The notes: generated from the letters alone by a model not told the origin. A stretch of 64,000 nucleotides of DNA from CAVYGM01 sp963768025 (GCA_963768025.1 CAVYGM010000010.1:62001-126000), one strand, 5' to 3'. Shown: positions 1 to 8,950, numbered from the stretch's first letter. Translations and numbers: made by a program.

Positions 1-799
1 AGGCAGGTGCCTTGGCAACCTGGTCAACGCCGACGAATCCGTTGTAGTCCACCGTGGCTTTACCGCTCTTACCACGCTTGGTGGTAATGATGATCACCCC
101 ATTGGATGCCCGTGAACCGTAAATTGCGGCCGAAGATGCATCACGCAGTACGTCTATGCTCTCGATGTCATTGGGTGAAATGTTAGCAATAGGTACACCC
201 GGTACACCGTCCACTACATAGAGGGGATCGGAACCAGCCGACAGTGATCCTACGCCGCGCAAACGCACAACAGCCGTAGAATTGGGGTCGCTACCCGTTT
301 GGCTGATCACCAAACCGGCTACCTTGCCCTGAACTGCCGCAAGGGGGTTGGCGTTGAAACCGGCGTTGAATTCTTTGCTGCTTACGCTCGATACCGTACC
401 CGAAATCTCTTTACGCTTTTGGGTACCGTATCCTACCACCACCACCTCTTCCAGTGCCTTGGTGTCTTCTGACATTTTGATGTCAACCTTCGTCCGGTTG
501 TTGATCGGAATCTCCTGGGCTACGTAGCCCACAAAGCTAAATACCAACGTGCCATTGGCCGGAGCCTGCACGGTGTAATCACCTTCGATGCCGGTATTAG
601 CTCCGCGTGTGGTACCTTTAACGGTTACAGCCACGCCTGGAATCCCCTCGCCCTTCGCATCAGTAACGACGCCTGAAACGGTGATGTCCTGCGCTAAGAC
701 AGCGCTTACGGAAAAAAGTAAGGCAAGCAATGTGTGCCAAATGCGGGTGCTACCCACACGATCACGCTCGCGATTTACTTTGTAGGAATAATTCATCAT
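1..799 (-). CDS. SusC/RagA-family TonB-dependent outer-membrane receptor, N-terminal part (runs off the window)
   Basis: This is the N-terminal 266 residues of a TonB-linked outer-membrane receptor that imports glycans or other large nutrients with a SusD-like partner, which would lie beyond the left edge. A signal peptide covers residues 1-37, ending in a small-residue cleavage site (VLAQD). A carboxypeptidase-regulatory-like beta-sandwich follows at about 38-110, then the plug domain. The plug shows the SusC hallmarks LEEVVVVGYGTQ (from residue 116), a VVDGVPG stretch and the LRDASSAAIYGSRASNG motif. Two adjacent ATG codons (799 and 796) begin the frame. The gene is divergent from a DeoR-type regulator, which suggests control by a sugar-phosphate signal, but the substrate cannot be told from this fragment. 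Confidence 0.93.
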   Translation of the reverse strand, partial: MMNYSYKVNRERDRVGSTRIWHTLLALLFSVSAVLAQDITVSGVVTDAKGEGIPGVAVTVKGTTRGANTGIEGDYTVQAPANGTLVFSFVGYVAQEIPINNRTKVDIKMSEDTKALEEVVVVGYGTQKRKEISGTVSSVSSKEFNAGFNANPLAAVQGKVAGLVISQTGSDPNSTAVVRLRGVGSLSAGSDPLYVVDGVPGVPIANISPNDIESIDVLRDASSAAIYGSRASNGVIIITTKRGKSGKATVDYNGFVGVDQVAKAPA

Positions 800-1153
800 A
801 GGTTAATTGATTAATTGTTAAAAAGCACTTACTTAAATAAGGGGGGAATTTTTGTAAAATGTGAAGTACGCAATCCTCATAAAAATGTAAAATATTATCT
901 GCTAAATACAAAAATGAGGGATAGAGGAGGGCAAATTTCAATAAATAGTTTTTATAATACAAAAGCTTTTCTTAAAATTTTGCTGAGATTTTGAGTAAAT
1001 CATATGCATAGTATCCTTTACGATAGATTTTAGTACAAAAATCCATTATTTTCATATAATTTTTCAATTCTCTGCAAATATATGCATATTTGCACGTGGA
1101 TTACAAGAAAAATTTGCACAACTTAGCACTCATCGTGCAATTTCCTCTTTGTT
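800..1153. other. AT-rich divergent intergenic region between susC and the DeoR gene
   Basis: No gene is visible here. The stretch is strongly AT-rich and holds two inverted repeats close to the regulator start (1073-1094 and 1114-1140), annotated separately. A perfect Bacteroidota -7 element (TATATTTG on the minus strand, 1082-1075) points toward susC, but no clear -33 TTTG was found at the usual distance. Confidence 0.5.
1073..1140. promoter_or_regulatory. Palindromic candidate operators in the susC/DeoR intergenic region
   Basis: There is a perfect 9-bp inverted repeat, TGCAAATAT / ATATTTGCA, at 1073-1081 and 1086-1094 with a 4-bp spacer. A second inverted pair, TTGCAC (1114-1119) and GTGCAA (1135-1140), follows. 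The heptamer TTTGCAC occurs twice in direct orientation, 24 bp apart (1089-1095 and 1113-1119). The first palindrome overlaps a -7 element reading toward susC. Their position next to a DeoR-type gene makes autoregulator sites plausible. Binding is inferred. Confidence 0.45.
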
Positions 1154-1904
1154 ATGTTAAAAGACGAACGCCAACACATGGATTCTGGACAAATTAAGCA
1201 CGGATCGTAAGATTTCGCTGGTCACGCTGAGCCAGGAATTGGATGTATCCTACGATAGCATCCGCCGGGATGTAATCGAGCTGGAAGAAAGGGGGTTACT
1301 TAAAAAAGTACACGGAGGAGCGATCGCCAACTCGTATCTGCCCATGCGGGTGCGGCAGGCAATGGGAATTCCCAACGCCGAGATTTCGGCCCTCGCTCTG
1401 AAAGCACAACGCATGTTCAGGACTGGGCAGATCGTACTCATGGATGGCGGGACCACCAATCTGTACATTGCCGAACAGCTGCCACGCTCGATGGAGGTCA
1501 CCATCATTACCAATAGTCCACCCCTTGCCAATGCGCTGGTAAACCACTCCAAAATAGAGGTAATTCTGCTGGGAGGGACTTTTCATAAGCGGTACCAGAT
1601 CACCATGGGCAGCGAAACTTCCGCCCAGCTTGGGCACTTCAAGGCCGACCTGTACTTTATGGGCGTGGTGGGCATCCATCCTACTTCGGGCCTCACCATC
1701 CGGCACTACGAAGAGGCTCAGCTCAAAAGGCAAATGATGACCATAGCCGACAAAACGGTGGTATGTGCCACGCGCGAAAAAGTCAATAATGTGGAAGCTT
1801 ACCGGATTTGCGGCTTTGAAAATATAGACACGCTGATTTATAGCTCCGATGACATCGTGCCCGAGACTGAGGAGTGGCCCCGGCATCAGCCGCAATTTAT
1901 CTGA
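1154..1904 (+). pseudogene. DeoR/GlpR-family transcriptional regulator with a frameshift near its start
   Basis: DeoR-family repressors bind DNA through an N-terminal winged helix and sense sugar phosphates through a C-terminal domain. The C-terminal sensor is clear, with its MDGGTTNLYIAEQL phosphate-binding loop. The start is broken. ATG at 1154 opens with MLKDERQH, the usual beginning of this family, but the rest of the helix-turn-helix (WILDKLSTDRKISLVTLSQEL) is in the +1 frame from 1179. Removing one base near 1178 gives a continuous 249-residue protein, the normal family length. Without that correction the first usable ATG-like start is an internal codon near 1239, which would lose half of the DNA-binding domain. 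A sequence error is as likely as true inactivation. The gene is divergent from susC. Confidence 0.8.
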
Positions 1905-1932
1905 AAACTATGGGCTTGCCTGATCGGTTGTG

Positions 1933-1940
1933 TATCTTTG
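1933..1940 (+). promoter_or_regulatory. Candidate -7 promoter element for the FAD/Fe-S oxidoreductase
   Basis: TATCTTTG matches the Bacteroidota -7 consensus TAnnTTTG exactly and lies 30 bp before the ATG at 1970. The nearest upstream TTG (1916-1918) is only 14 bp away, short of the usual 19-bp spacing, so the assignment is tentative. Confidence 0.4.
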
Positions 1941-1969
1941 CATAGATACAAGTACTTTGGCCCATAGGA

Positions 1970-4910
1970 ATGATAGCATTGACCCACCAGGCAACAACAG
2001 ATCTGGACACGCTGGCCCGTCAGCTCGACGGCGAACTCTTCTACGATTCCACCCAACGCACCTTATACGCTACCGACGCCTCGGCCTATCGCGAAATGCC
2101 CCTGGCCGTCGCTATTCCCCGCACTGAGGCCGACCTCAAACGCCTGATTCACCATGCCAGTGAGCAGGGCCTATCGCTGATTCCCCGCACGGCGGGTACT
2201 TCCCTGGCAGGGCAGGTGGTGGGTAGCGGACTGGTAGTGGACGTGTCGAAGCACTTTAACAAAATACTCGAAATCAATGCCGAAGAACGGTGGGTACGGG
2301 TGCAGCCCGGCGTGGTGCGCGACGAGCTGAATATGGCCCTAAAACCCCACGGCCTGTACTTCGGCCCTGAAACCTCCACGGCCAACCGAGCTATGATCGG
2401 GGGGATGGTGGGCAACAACTCCTGCGGCTCCAACTCGGTGGTGTATGGTTCTACTCGGGAGCATTTGCTGGAAGTAAAGGCTCTGCTTTCGGATGGCTCG
2501 GAAGCTATATTTACTTCCCTGGATGAGCCTGAAAAAGCCATGGTTGCAAGCCAGCGGATTGCAGGCCGAGATTTACCGCAAGACCTTTGAAATACTCTCG
2601 AACCCGGAAAATCAGGCCGAGATCCGGAAGAATTTTCCCAAGAAATCCATTGAGCGGCGCAATACCGGCTATGCCCTGGATATGCTCTTGGATTGCGCTC
2701 CTTTTTCCGAATCTGGGCCTGATTTCAACATGTGTCGGCTTATTGCCGGTTCGGAGGGTACCCTCTGCCTGCTGACGGAAATAAAACTGAACCTGGTGCC
2801 CCTGCCTCCCAAAACGCAGGGACTGCTTCTGCGCCCACTTCAATACCATTGACGAAACCCTGCGGGCCACCATTGTGGCCCTGAAATACAAACCGCAGGC
2901 CGTCGAACTCATCGACAGCTACATTCTGGAATGTGCCGCCAGCAACGTGGAGCAACGGAAGAATGCATTTTTTGTCAAAGAAAAGGAAGACGGAAGCCAC
3001 CCGGCCATTCTGGTCGTAGACCTTTCACGCGAGACACAGGAAGAGGTAGAGCTTCTGGCTACCGAGTTGGAAGCCGAGCTTCGGGCGGTGGGGCTTGGGC
3101 TTTCACTTTCCGCTACTGTTTGGGGAGGATACCAAGAAAATATGGACTCTGAGGAAAGCCGGTCTGGGTCTGTTGGGCAATATACCGGGCGACGACAAAG
3201 CCGTGGCGGTGATTGAAGATACGGCCGTGGATGTGCTCGACCAGCCTGCTTACATCCGGGATTTCAACGAGATTCTGCACCGGCACAACATGTCGGCCGT
3301 GCACTACGCCCACGCGGGCTCGGGTGAGCTGCACCTGCGACCGATCATCAACCTTAAAACTCACGAAGGCCATCGGCAATTCAGGATGATCGCAGAGGAG
3401 ATTGCCACGCTGGTGAAGAAGTACGATGGCTCGCTCTCGGGTGAGCACGGCGATGGACGGCTGCGCGGCGAGTTTATTCCGAAAATGGTGGGCCACCACA
3501 ATTACGAGCTGTTTAAGGAAATAAAGCAAACCTGGGACCCGAAAACGATTTTTAATCCGGGCAAAGTGGTGGATACTCCGCCGATGGATACCTTCCTGCG
3601 CTACGAAGCGGACCAGCAAACGCCCGAGTTCAAGACCTACTTCCGCTTCCCGGATCAGACCGTGCTGCAGCACGCAGAGCAGTGCAACGGTTCCGGCGAC
3701 TGCCGCAAAACCGAACTTAGCGGCGGTACCATGTGCCCCAGTTACATGGCTACCCGCAACGAGAAGGAAACCACCCGCGCCCGGGCCAACATCCTGCGCG
3801 AGATGCTCACCCGCTCGCCTCAGGAAAACCGCTTTGACCATAAAGAGATCAAAGAAGTTTACGATCTCTGCCTGGCCTGTAAAGGGTGCAAAGGCGAATG
3901 CCCTTCCAACGTGGACGCGGCCAAGTTGAAGATGGAGTTTTTGCAACAGTACCACGACGTACATGGGGTGCCGTTACGCTCCTGGCTGGTGGGGAATTTT
4001 TCAAAAATGACGGGTATCGCCAGCTATGTACCCTGGGCTTACAACCTGATTTTCAAGAACGCCCCGCTACGCCGTATCGCCAACCGGGTGGTAGGTTTCC
4101 ATCCTGACCGTACCATGCCACTGCTGCATGGCGAAACGCTTGAAAGGATGGTTCAAAAAGCAGAGTGCATTTACCTCCGACAAAAAGGTGTATCTGTTCT
4201 GTGACGAGTTTACGAACTACAACGACGTAGAAATTGGCAAGAAGGCTATCTGGACTTTACAGAAACTTGGGTATGAAGTAGTGATTCCTGACCACGCGCC
4301 TAGTGGCCGGCCGCAACTCTCCAAAGGGCTGTTGAAAGATGCGAAAAAAATTGCGGAGCAGAATGTGCTCGCCCTGCGGGGAATCATTTCGCACGATACC
4401 CCCCTCATCGGCATTGAGCCCTCAGCCATCCTGACCTTCCGCGACGAGTATCCCGACCTCGTCAGCGATGAACTGGTAGAGGATGCCAAGCGCGTGGCGC
4501 AGAACGCCCTGCAATTCGATGAATTCATTGCGCAGGAAATTGACTTGAAGAAAATCAGCAAAGAGTCCTTTACCAAAGAGAAGAAACTCATCAAACTTCA
4601 CGGCCACTGCCAGCAAAAGGCCATCGCCAGCCTGGTACCGACGAAGAAAATGCTATCCCTGCCCGAAAACTATACCGTGCAGCTCATTCCCAGCGGCTGC
4701 TGCGGCATGGCGGGCAGCTTTGGCTACGAGGAAGAACATTACGATATTTCGATGAAGATCGGTGAATTGGTACTTTTCCCAACGGTACGCCAGCAACCGC
4801 AGGAAGTCATCATCGCCGCCCCCGGCACCAGCTGCCGCCACCAGATCCACGACGGCACGGGACGTACGGCGTTGCACCCAGCGGAGATTTTGTGGGAAGC
4901 GCTGGTTTAA
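1970..4910 (+). pseudogene. FAD-binding and Fe-S-binding oxidoreductase (D-lactate/2-hydroxyacid dehydrogenase type), four frameshifts
   Basis: The family oxidises D-lactate or related 2-hydroxyacids and passes electrons to the respiratory chain. The parts, in order, are: a VAO-type FAD-binding domain (PRTAGTSLAGQVVG, MVGNNSCGSNSVVYG); an FAD-oxidase C-terminal domain (GEHGDGRLRGEFIPKM); a 4Fe-4S ferredoxin-like pair of Cys clusters (CPSYMATRNEKETTRARANI and CLACKGCKGECP); and a CCG-type cluster domain (SGCCGMAGSFGYEEE). The coding sequence changes frame four times, always by +1: near 2540-2550, 2829-2831, 3085-3095 and 4149. Removing one base at each site restores 978 residues, typical for the family. 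Either these are assembly errors or the gene is freshly decayed; an intact gene is quite possible. It converges on the HipT-like gene. Confidence 0.85.
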
Positions 4911-4991
4911 TGGGGAATGCCGGTAGCTTTGAGCCCCGGCGGAGCGACATCTGTGGCCCTGCTTTGTGTGTTACAAACGCGAAAGTGCTTT

Positions 4992-5951
4992 TTAGGCAAG
5001 TTGTGCATACCTTTTCTCAACCACTAGCTTGTAGGCCTTCTTCATTTCATCTGAGAGGAAAGATCGATCTATCCACTGCATTGCCTTGGGTTGGTTCTTC
5101 TCCATACGCTCGAATGCTCTTTCCATTTGTTTGTCGTTCAAGCCCAATCCGTTACCCAATTGCTCAAAGTGTGCCCGTTTCAATTTCTTCTTCTTACCCA
5201 TCAAAGTGAGGGCAAGTTCCTCCTCGTCGGCAGGATTTACGATCGAGACATTTAATAGATCATAGGCTGGAGACAATACCCAACCCGAAGGGCTTTCGAT
5301 CATTGAGAAGTTCTTAAGGTGCATGTCATTATTCCCAGTAATAAAGCAGAATAAAGCCAGTTCAAAATAAAAAATCTTGTCCAATAGCGTGTTATTAGAA
5401 TAGCTATCCAACGCCTTTCCGACCTTTTCCATAGAGCTTTTATACTTATCAAATGCCTCTGTGATTTGAAACATATCGATCATATGGATTTTTTCTCCTG
5501 TTTCGGTCCGGTCAATACGTTTGGTTATGTAAGAGAGTTCGCCGGAAGCTAATCGGATCAGGGAAGAGGGTACCACCCGTATTCCGAATGTTTCAGCCAT
5601 TCGCATGGTCATGTGTTCGTTTTCGGGCATTTCTGGAAAGCGCTCAGAAGGTGGCTTAAAAATATAGTGTCCACCCAAGGCACCCATAACTGTTAGCCTG
5701 GCGTCTGTCATTTCTTTTGTCGCTTTCACCACTGACATGGATATTTTTGCCTGAACACCGGGTACCGCGACACTCCGCTCCACTACAGCTTTCGCCAATT
5801 CATCCATTTGGTCGAGTGAGTAGCCTAGTACCGGAGCCGTTGGCGTTCCAAAGAACGCTAATGAACACCTTTCATGAAAGTCTTTTCCTTCCCCCAGCGA
5901 TGCATAGCAGTACAAGCATTTATTCTCCATCTTCTGCTGGAATTGGTTCAA
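4992..5951 (-). CDS. hipT: HipA-family Ser/Thr kinase toxin, HipT-like (core kinase domain only)
   Basis: HipA-family kinases halt growth by phosphorylating aminoacyl-tRNA synthetases. This 319-residue protein has the kinase core but not the N-terminal subdomain, which is encoded by the next gene upstream. A CxxC-x10-HxxC zinc-ribbon-like start (C12, C15, H26, C29) is followed by the regulatory loop VPGVQAKISMS (63-73), the ATP-binding lysine K99 in YIFKP, the catalytic loop GNNDMHLKN (206-214) and the metal-binding D231 in AYDLL. All key residues are present, so an active kinase is expected. The start overlaps the HipS-like gene by 32 bp from ATG 5951, or by 11 bp if ATG 5930 (MENKCLYC) is used. 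Split HipA proteins of this form are common in Bacteroidota. The HipT naming rests on domain layout only. Confidence 0.88.
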   Translation of the reverse strand: MNQFQQKMENKCLYCYASLGEGKDFHERCSLAFFGTPTAPVLGYSLDQMDELAKAVVERSVAVPGVQAKISMSVVKATKEMTDARLTVMGALGGHYIFKPPSERFPEMPENEHMTMRMAETFGIRVVPSSLIRLASGELSYITKRIDRTETGEKIHMIDMFQITEAFDKYKSSMEKVGKALDSYSNNTLLDKIFYFELALFCFITGNNDMHLKNFSMIESPSGWVLSPAYDLLNVSIVNPADEEELALTLMGKKKKLKRAHFEQLGNGLGLNDKQMERAFERMEKNQPKAMQWIDRSFLSDEMKKAYKLVVEKRYAQLA

Positions 5952-6255
5952 CGCTTACGGCACCGATACAATTTTGGCAACATGCCAATAGTAGTCCCAT
6001 CCGATCATTCTGATTGATTTTCCAGCTTTGGGAGGCAATGTCTAATAACCAGCCCTCTGGAATTAATCCTTCAAAAAATGGAAAGAGTCGATTATCTGTG
6101 TAGGGCTTATGGGTTACCGGCATAGTGAATGTGATAAAATCTTCCGGATAATCTTTAACGTAATGCTCGTCATATCGAAAAATATACTCTCCCTCGTTAG
6201 TCTCGGTAAGCATACCCGCCAACCGATCTTTATAGTACACTCTGCCACGTCTCAT
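5920..6255 (-). CDS. hipS: HipS-like protein (HipA N-terminal subdomain as a separate protein)
   Basis: This 111-residue protein matches the HipA N-terminal subdomain (couple_hipA type), with the conserved FPFFEGLIPEGWLLDIAS stretch at about residues 58-75 and a closing LLACCQNCIGAVSVEP. In the HipBST system of enteropathogenic E. coli the equivalent free-standing HipS is the antitoxin of the HipT kinase. The gene overlaps the HTH gene by 4 bp (ATGA, 6252-6255) and the kinase gene by up to 32 bp, so the three are almost certainly cotranscribed and translationally coupled. Whether this protein neutralises the kinase or simply completes a two-chain HipA is not decided by sequence. Confidence 0.85.
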   Translation of the reverse strand: MRRGRVYYKDRLAGMLTETNEGEYIFRYDEHYVKDYPEDFITFTMPVTHKPYTDNRLFPFFEGLIPEGWLLDIASQSWKINQNDRMGLLLACCQNCIGAVSVEPIPAEDGE

Positions 6256-6470
6256 TCGCTCAGTTCTTTACTACTAACCGGAGCCAGTTCATGTCCAAAC
6301 ATGCGGAGAACCAGATTTACCTTATCCATATTCAGATTGGTTTTTCCCTGTTCAATTTTACGTACCACCGTCAAAGCCACGCCGGCTCTTTCGGCAAATT
6401 CCTCCTGCGTAAGGTGAACCCCTCGCCGGCGTTCTTTTACGAAATCAGCCAATCTCTTCATTATATGCAT
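6252..6470 (-). CDS. hipB: HipB-like XRE-family helix-turn-helix regulator
   Basis: This 72-residue Cro/CI-type helix-turn-helix protein covers residues 5-65 with a good recognition core (LTQEEFAERAGVALTVVRKIEQGKTNLNM). HipB-type proteins repress their own operon, usually with the toxin as corepressor. It is the first gene of the hipB-hipS-hipT unit. Two starts are possible, ATG 6470 and ATG 6461. Both lie inside the first of three TTATAT-N8-ATATAA palindromes, so bound protein would cover the start of translation. The short size and lack of any extra domain fit a dedicated antitoxin or repressor. Confidence 0.87.
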   Translation of the reverse strand: MHIMKRLADFVKERRRGVHLTQEEFAERAGVALTVVRKIEQGKTNLNMDKVNLVLRMFGHELAPVSSKELSE

Positions 6471-6560
6471 TTAGATATAAACTATGCGAATATAAGCAAA
6501 TTATATGTTTTCAAATATAATTTGCTTATAAGGTATCATACTATATGTTTTTGCATATAA
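6461..6560 (-). promoter_or_regulatory. Three HipB-type operators spaced 40 bp apart
   Basis: The palindrome TTATAT-N8-ATATAA occurs at 6461-6480 and 6501-6520, and a near-identical CTATAT-N8-ATATAA at 6541-6560, each starting exactly 40 bp after the last. The middle copy sits within a longer perfect inverted repeat, with 16-bp arms at 6491-6506 and 6515-6530. E. coli HipB binds TATCC-N8-GGATA, a palindrome with the same 8-bp spacer, which supports reading these as operators. The 40-bp period is close to four helical turns, so bound dimers would lie on one face of the DNA. Confidence 0.7.
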
Positions 6561-6612
6561 AGAAAATTTAAAACAACCAGCGCGCTTAATTCAAAATTCA
6601 ATATGCCTCACC

Positions 6613-7882
6613 CTACTCTTCCAGAAAATCCAGATCCTTGCCGTGCGTTTCGGAGATGGTGAGGGTGGAGTAAAAGCCAATGGAGTAGCAGATTGCCCCC
6701 ACCACCGTAGCCGCCAGGATTGTCCCAAGAGAAGGCTTGAAGTACACAAACAGCAGGTTCATGGGTACCAGGGCGCCGCGCACGAAGTTGGGCACGGTGG
6801 TGGCCGCCGTGGCCCGGAGATTAGTTCCAAACTGCTCGGCGGCCACCGTCACAAACATAGCCCAGTAGCCCGTACCCAGCCCGAGCAAACAGCAGAGCGC
6901 ATACAGTGCCTCAGGGGTCTGGAAGCCGCCAAACAAAAACAACAGCGCTCCGCACAGGGCTAGGGCCATCATGAGCGCGATCGCTTTTTTCCGTGAGCGC
7001 AGGGTATGGCTAATGAATCCGCTCAGGAGGTCGCCGACAGATACGCCCACGTATCCCCACATGATGGCGAGGCCGGGTTCGACGGGCTCGGTGATTCCCA
7101 TCGCTACCCCAAACTGATTGCTCTGGTAGGCCAGGATACCCATACTAAACCAGGTGGGCAGGCCGATTCCGATGCATTTCATGTACTTCACAAAGCGGTC
7201 GCGGTCGGTAAAAAACGCCAGGAAATTCCCTTTCGATATCCCTTTGGACTTCGTGAGGTCTTTGTATAATCCCGACTCAAACACCCCTACCCGCAACAGC
7301 AGCAATAAGATACCCAGCCCACCGCCGATGAAATAGGCGATGGTCCAGTCGCCCGCGAGCCGGACGGTGAAGGTACCCACCACGGCACCCATCAGGCCGA
7401 TACCGGCCACCAGCGAGGTGCCAATGGCGCGTAGGTTTTTAGGCAGAATTTCCGATACCAGCGTAATGCCCGCCCCCAGCTCACCGGCCAGGCCCAGTCC
7501 GGCAATAAACCGCAGCCATTTGTAGGCTTCGATTTTATCCACAAAAGCAATGTGCGGAATCAGTCCGCAGGCAATGTTAGCAAGTGAATACGTGATAATA
7601 GAGCCCAAACAGCACCGACAGGCGCCCTTTCTTATCGCCCAGGGTACCCCAGAAAAGTCCGCCAAGTAGCAGGCCGATCATCTGGAAGTCAAGAATTTCA
7701 ATACCGACGGCATCGGCTTGTTCGGCGGTTAGGCCCAGGCTGAGCAGGCTGGGGATGCGGACAATTCCGAAAAGTTGTAAGTCATAAATATCCACAAAGT
7801 ACCCCAGAGCGGCCACGATGACGGGTAGGCTGAATAGGTGCTGGAAGGTAGATTTTTCGGAGGAAAGAGGAGCGGTTGCCAT
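6613..7882 (-). pseudogene. MFS metabolite transporter with one frameshift
   Basis: This is a major facilitator superfamily permease of the inner membrane, with about 12 hydrophobic segments. The N-terminal half starts at ATG 7882 (MATAPLSSEKSTF) and carries the loop motif GTLGDKKGRLSVLFG. From there the reading frame changes: the second half (SIITYSLANIACGLIP onward) is in another frame. Deleting one base of the GGG run near 7604-7606 joins them into a 422-residue protein of normal length. The first half carries the conserved cytoplasmic loop and the second half a GAGITLVSEILP segment typical of sugar or aromatic-acid transporters, but the substrate is not identifiable. Upstream on the same strand are arfB and a GNAT gene, about 90 bp away. 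Confidence 0.83.
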
Positions 7883-7968
7883 AGAGAGGGTAGGAACGAA
7901 AAGGTCGTAGGAAATGTGCCTCCAAAGAAAACCAATAAACCTGGGCAAAAAAACAAAACCGCCGAAGT

Positions 7969-8400
7969 TTACTCTTCCGAGAGGCGTCCTCCTGACGGTT
8001 TTCTGCGCATCGTTTTTATACTGCCTTTGCGTTTTTTCTCCTGAATCCGTTCCTGTACCGAAGCGTGGGTGGGTTTGGTGGCCCGGCGCTTGCGGGGTAC
8101 CACAAAGGCCTGCCGGATCAGCTTGTTAAATTTCTGAACTACTTTGTCTTTATTCGCTAATTGACTCCGTTCGGTTTGATGGTACAGAATCAATATGCCG
8201 TCGCTGGTTATTTTGTTCGATAGCTTTTCCTGCATCCATTGCTTCTGTTCGTCGGTCAGCACCGCTGAATTGGGTACATCAAAGCGCAGCTCGACCTTGG
8301 TTTCGACTTTATTGACGTTCTGCCCGCCCTTGCCGCCGCTGCGGGCGGTCTGGAACACGAGCTCCGTGTGCAGTTCTTCCGGATTGGGTGCCTGTATCAT
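7969..8400 (-). CDS. arfB: Peptidyl-tRNA hydrolase ArfB (alternative ribosome rescue factor)
   Basis: ArfB (YaeJ) releases nascent chains from ribosomes stalled at the end of a truncated mRNA. This 143-residue protein has the release-factor GGQ motif at residues 25-27 within ARSGGKGGQNVNKVETKVEL, the catalytic signature of class-I release factors. Its tail (about 105-143) is rich in Lys and Arg, which in this family enters the empty mRNA channel. It lacks the codon-recognition domains of RF1 and RF2, so it is not a standard release factor. ATG 8400 overlaps the stop of the upstream GNAT gene in an ATGA arrangement, which fixes the start and implies translational coupling. Confidence 0.93.
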   Translation of the reverse strand: MIQAPNPEELHTELVFQTARSGGKGGQNVNKVETKVELRFDVPNSAVLTDEQKQWMQEKLSNKITSDGILILYHQTERSQLANKDKVVQKFNKLIRQAFVVPRKRRATKPTHASVQERIQEKKRKGSIKTMRRKPSGGRLSEE

Positions 8401-8894
8401 ACGTGAGGGATATTTCCGTTCCACTTCATAAAATTTCCTACGGTCGAAAAGTTCAACTTCTCGTATAGTGGCTTGCCCTCACCCGAAGCGTTGAGCGTCA
8501 CCGAACCAACGCCTTCCGCTTCGCACCAGGCCAGCATGGTCTCTACCAGCTGCCGGGCTAGCCCATAGCGCCGGTAGCCGGGCTCGGTGAATATATTGAG
8601 GATGTGCGCTTGTTTTTCAGAAGGACACACGCGTTTATCAGGCCCAGGAAAAGGCGCGATTCGGCGTAGCAAAAAGCCACCCCCGGCCACTACCTCGCCG
8701 GTTTCGGTCGTTACCAGCCAGCCTAGATACGACTCGTCGCGGGTAGCATCTTCAAAGTACCTGATGCATTGGTCGTACATGTCCGGGTAGCCCTCGGACG
8801 ACAAGTCATCCATAGCCAGCCACATCTCGCAGCGGTGCCGGGCCAGTGCCGCCGAATCGGCCGCCGTTGCGCGCCGAATGGTAAAATCAGGCAT
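8397..8894 (-). CDS. GNAT-family N-acetyltransferase
   Basis: This 165-residue cytoplasmic acyl-CoA N-acyltransferase fills a single GNAT fold. The acetyl-CoA-binding motif A is recognisable at about residues 108-125 (EPGYRRYGLARQLVETML), preceded by the beta-strand HILNIFT and followed by SVTLNASGEGKPLYEKLNF, the usual beta5-beta6 region. The substrate cannot be inferred. It is translationally coupled to arfB downstream (4-bp overlap), an arrangement that hints at cotranscription rather than a shared biochemical pathway. Confidence 0.88.
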   Translation of the reverse strand: MPDFTIRRATAADSAALARHRCEMWLAMDDLSSEGYPDMYDQCIRYFEDATRDESYLGWLVTTETGEVVAGGGFLLRRIAPFPGPDKRVCPSEKQAHILNIFTEPGYRRYGLARQLVETMLAWCEAEGVGSVTLNASGEGKPLYEKLNFSTVGNFMKWNGNIPHV

Positions 8895-8950
8895 TTTATT
8901 TCCGGTTATTTTTCATGGAAACACAAAGTACCGGAGTTTTGGCCTGTTTT

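Noticed and set aside
1296..1895. A 199-codon minus-strand frame opposite the DeoR gene
   Set aside because: The plus-strand sensor domain is clearly conserved; the reverse frame has no recognisable motif.
3113..3964. A 283-codon open frame on the minus strand
   Set aside because: It lies opposite the well-supported Fe-S oxidoreductase coding sequence, is His/Val/Leu-rich without any domain, and reads like an antisense shadow in GC-rich DNA.
1154..4160. Programmed ribosomal frameshifting as an explanation for the shifts
   Set aside because: There are no slippery heptamers with a common layout, and four shifts in one gene and several in unrelated families make programmed events implausible; sequence error or decay is simpler.
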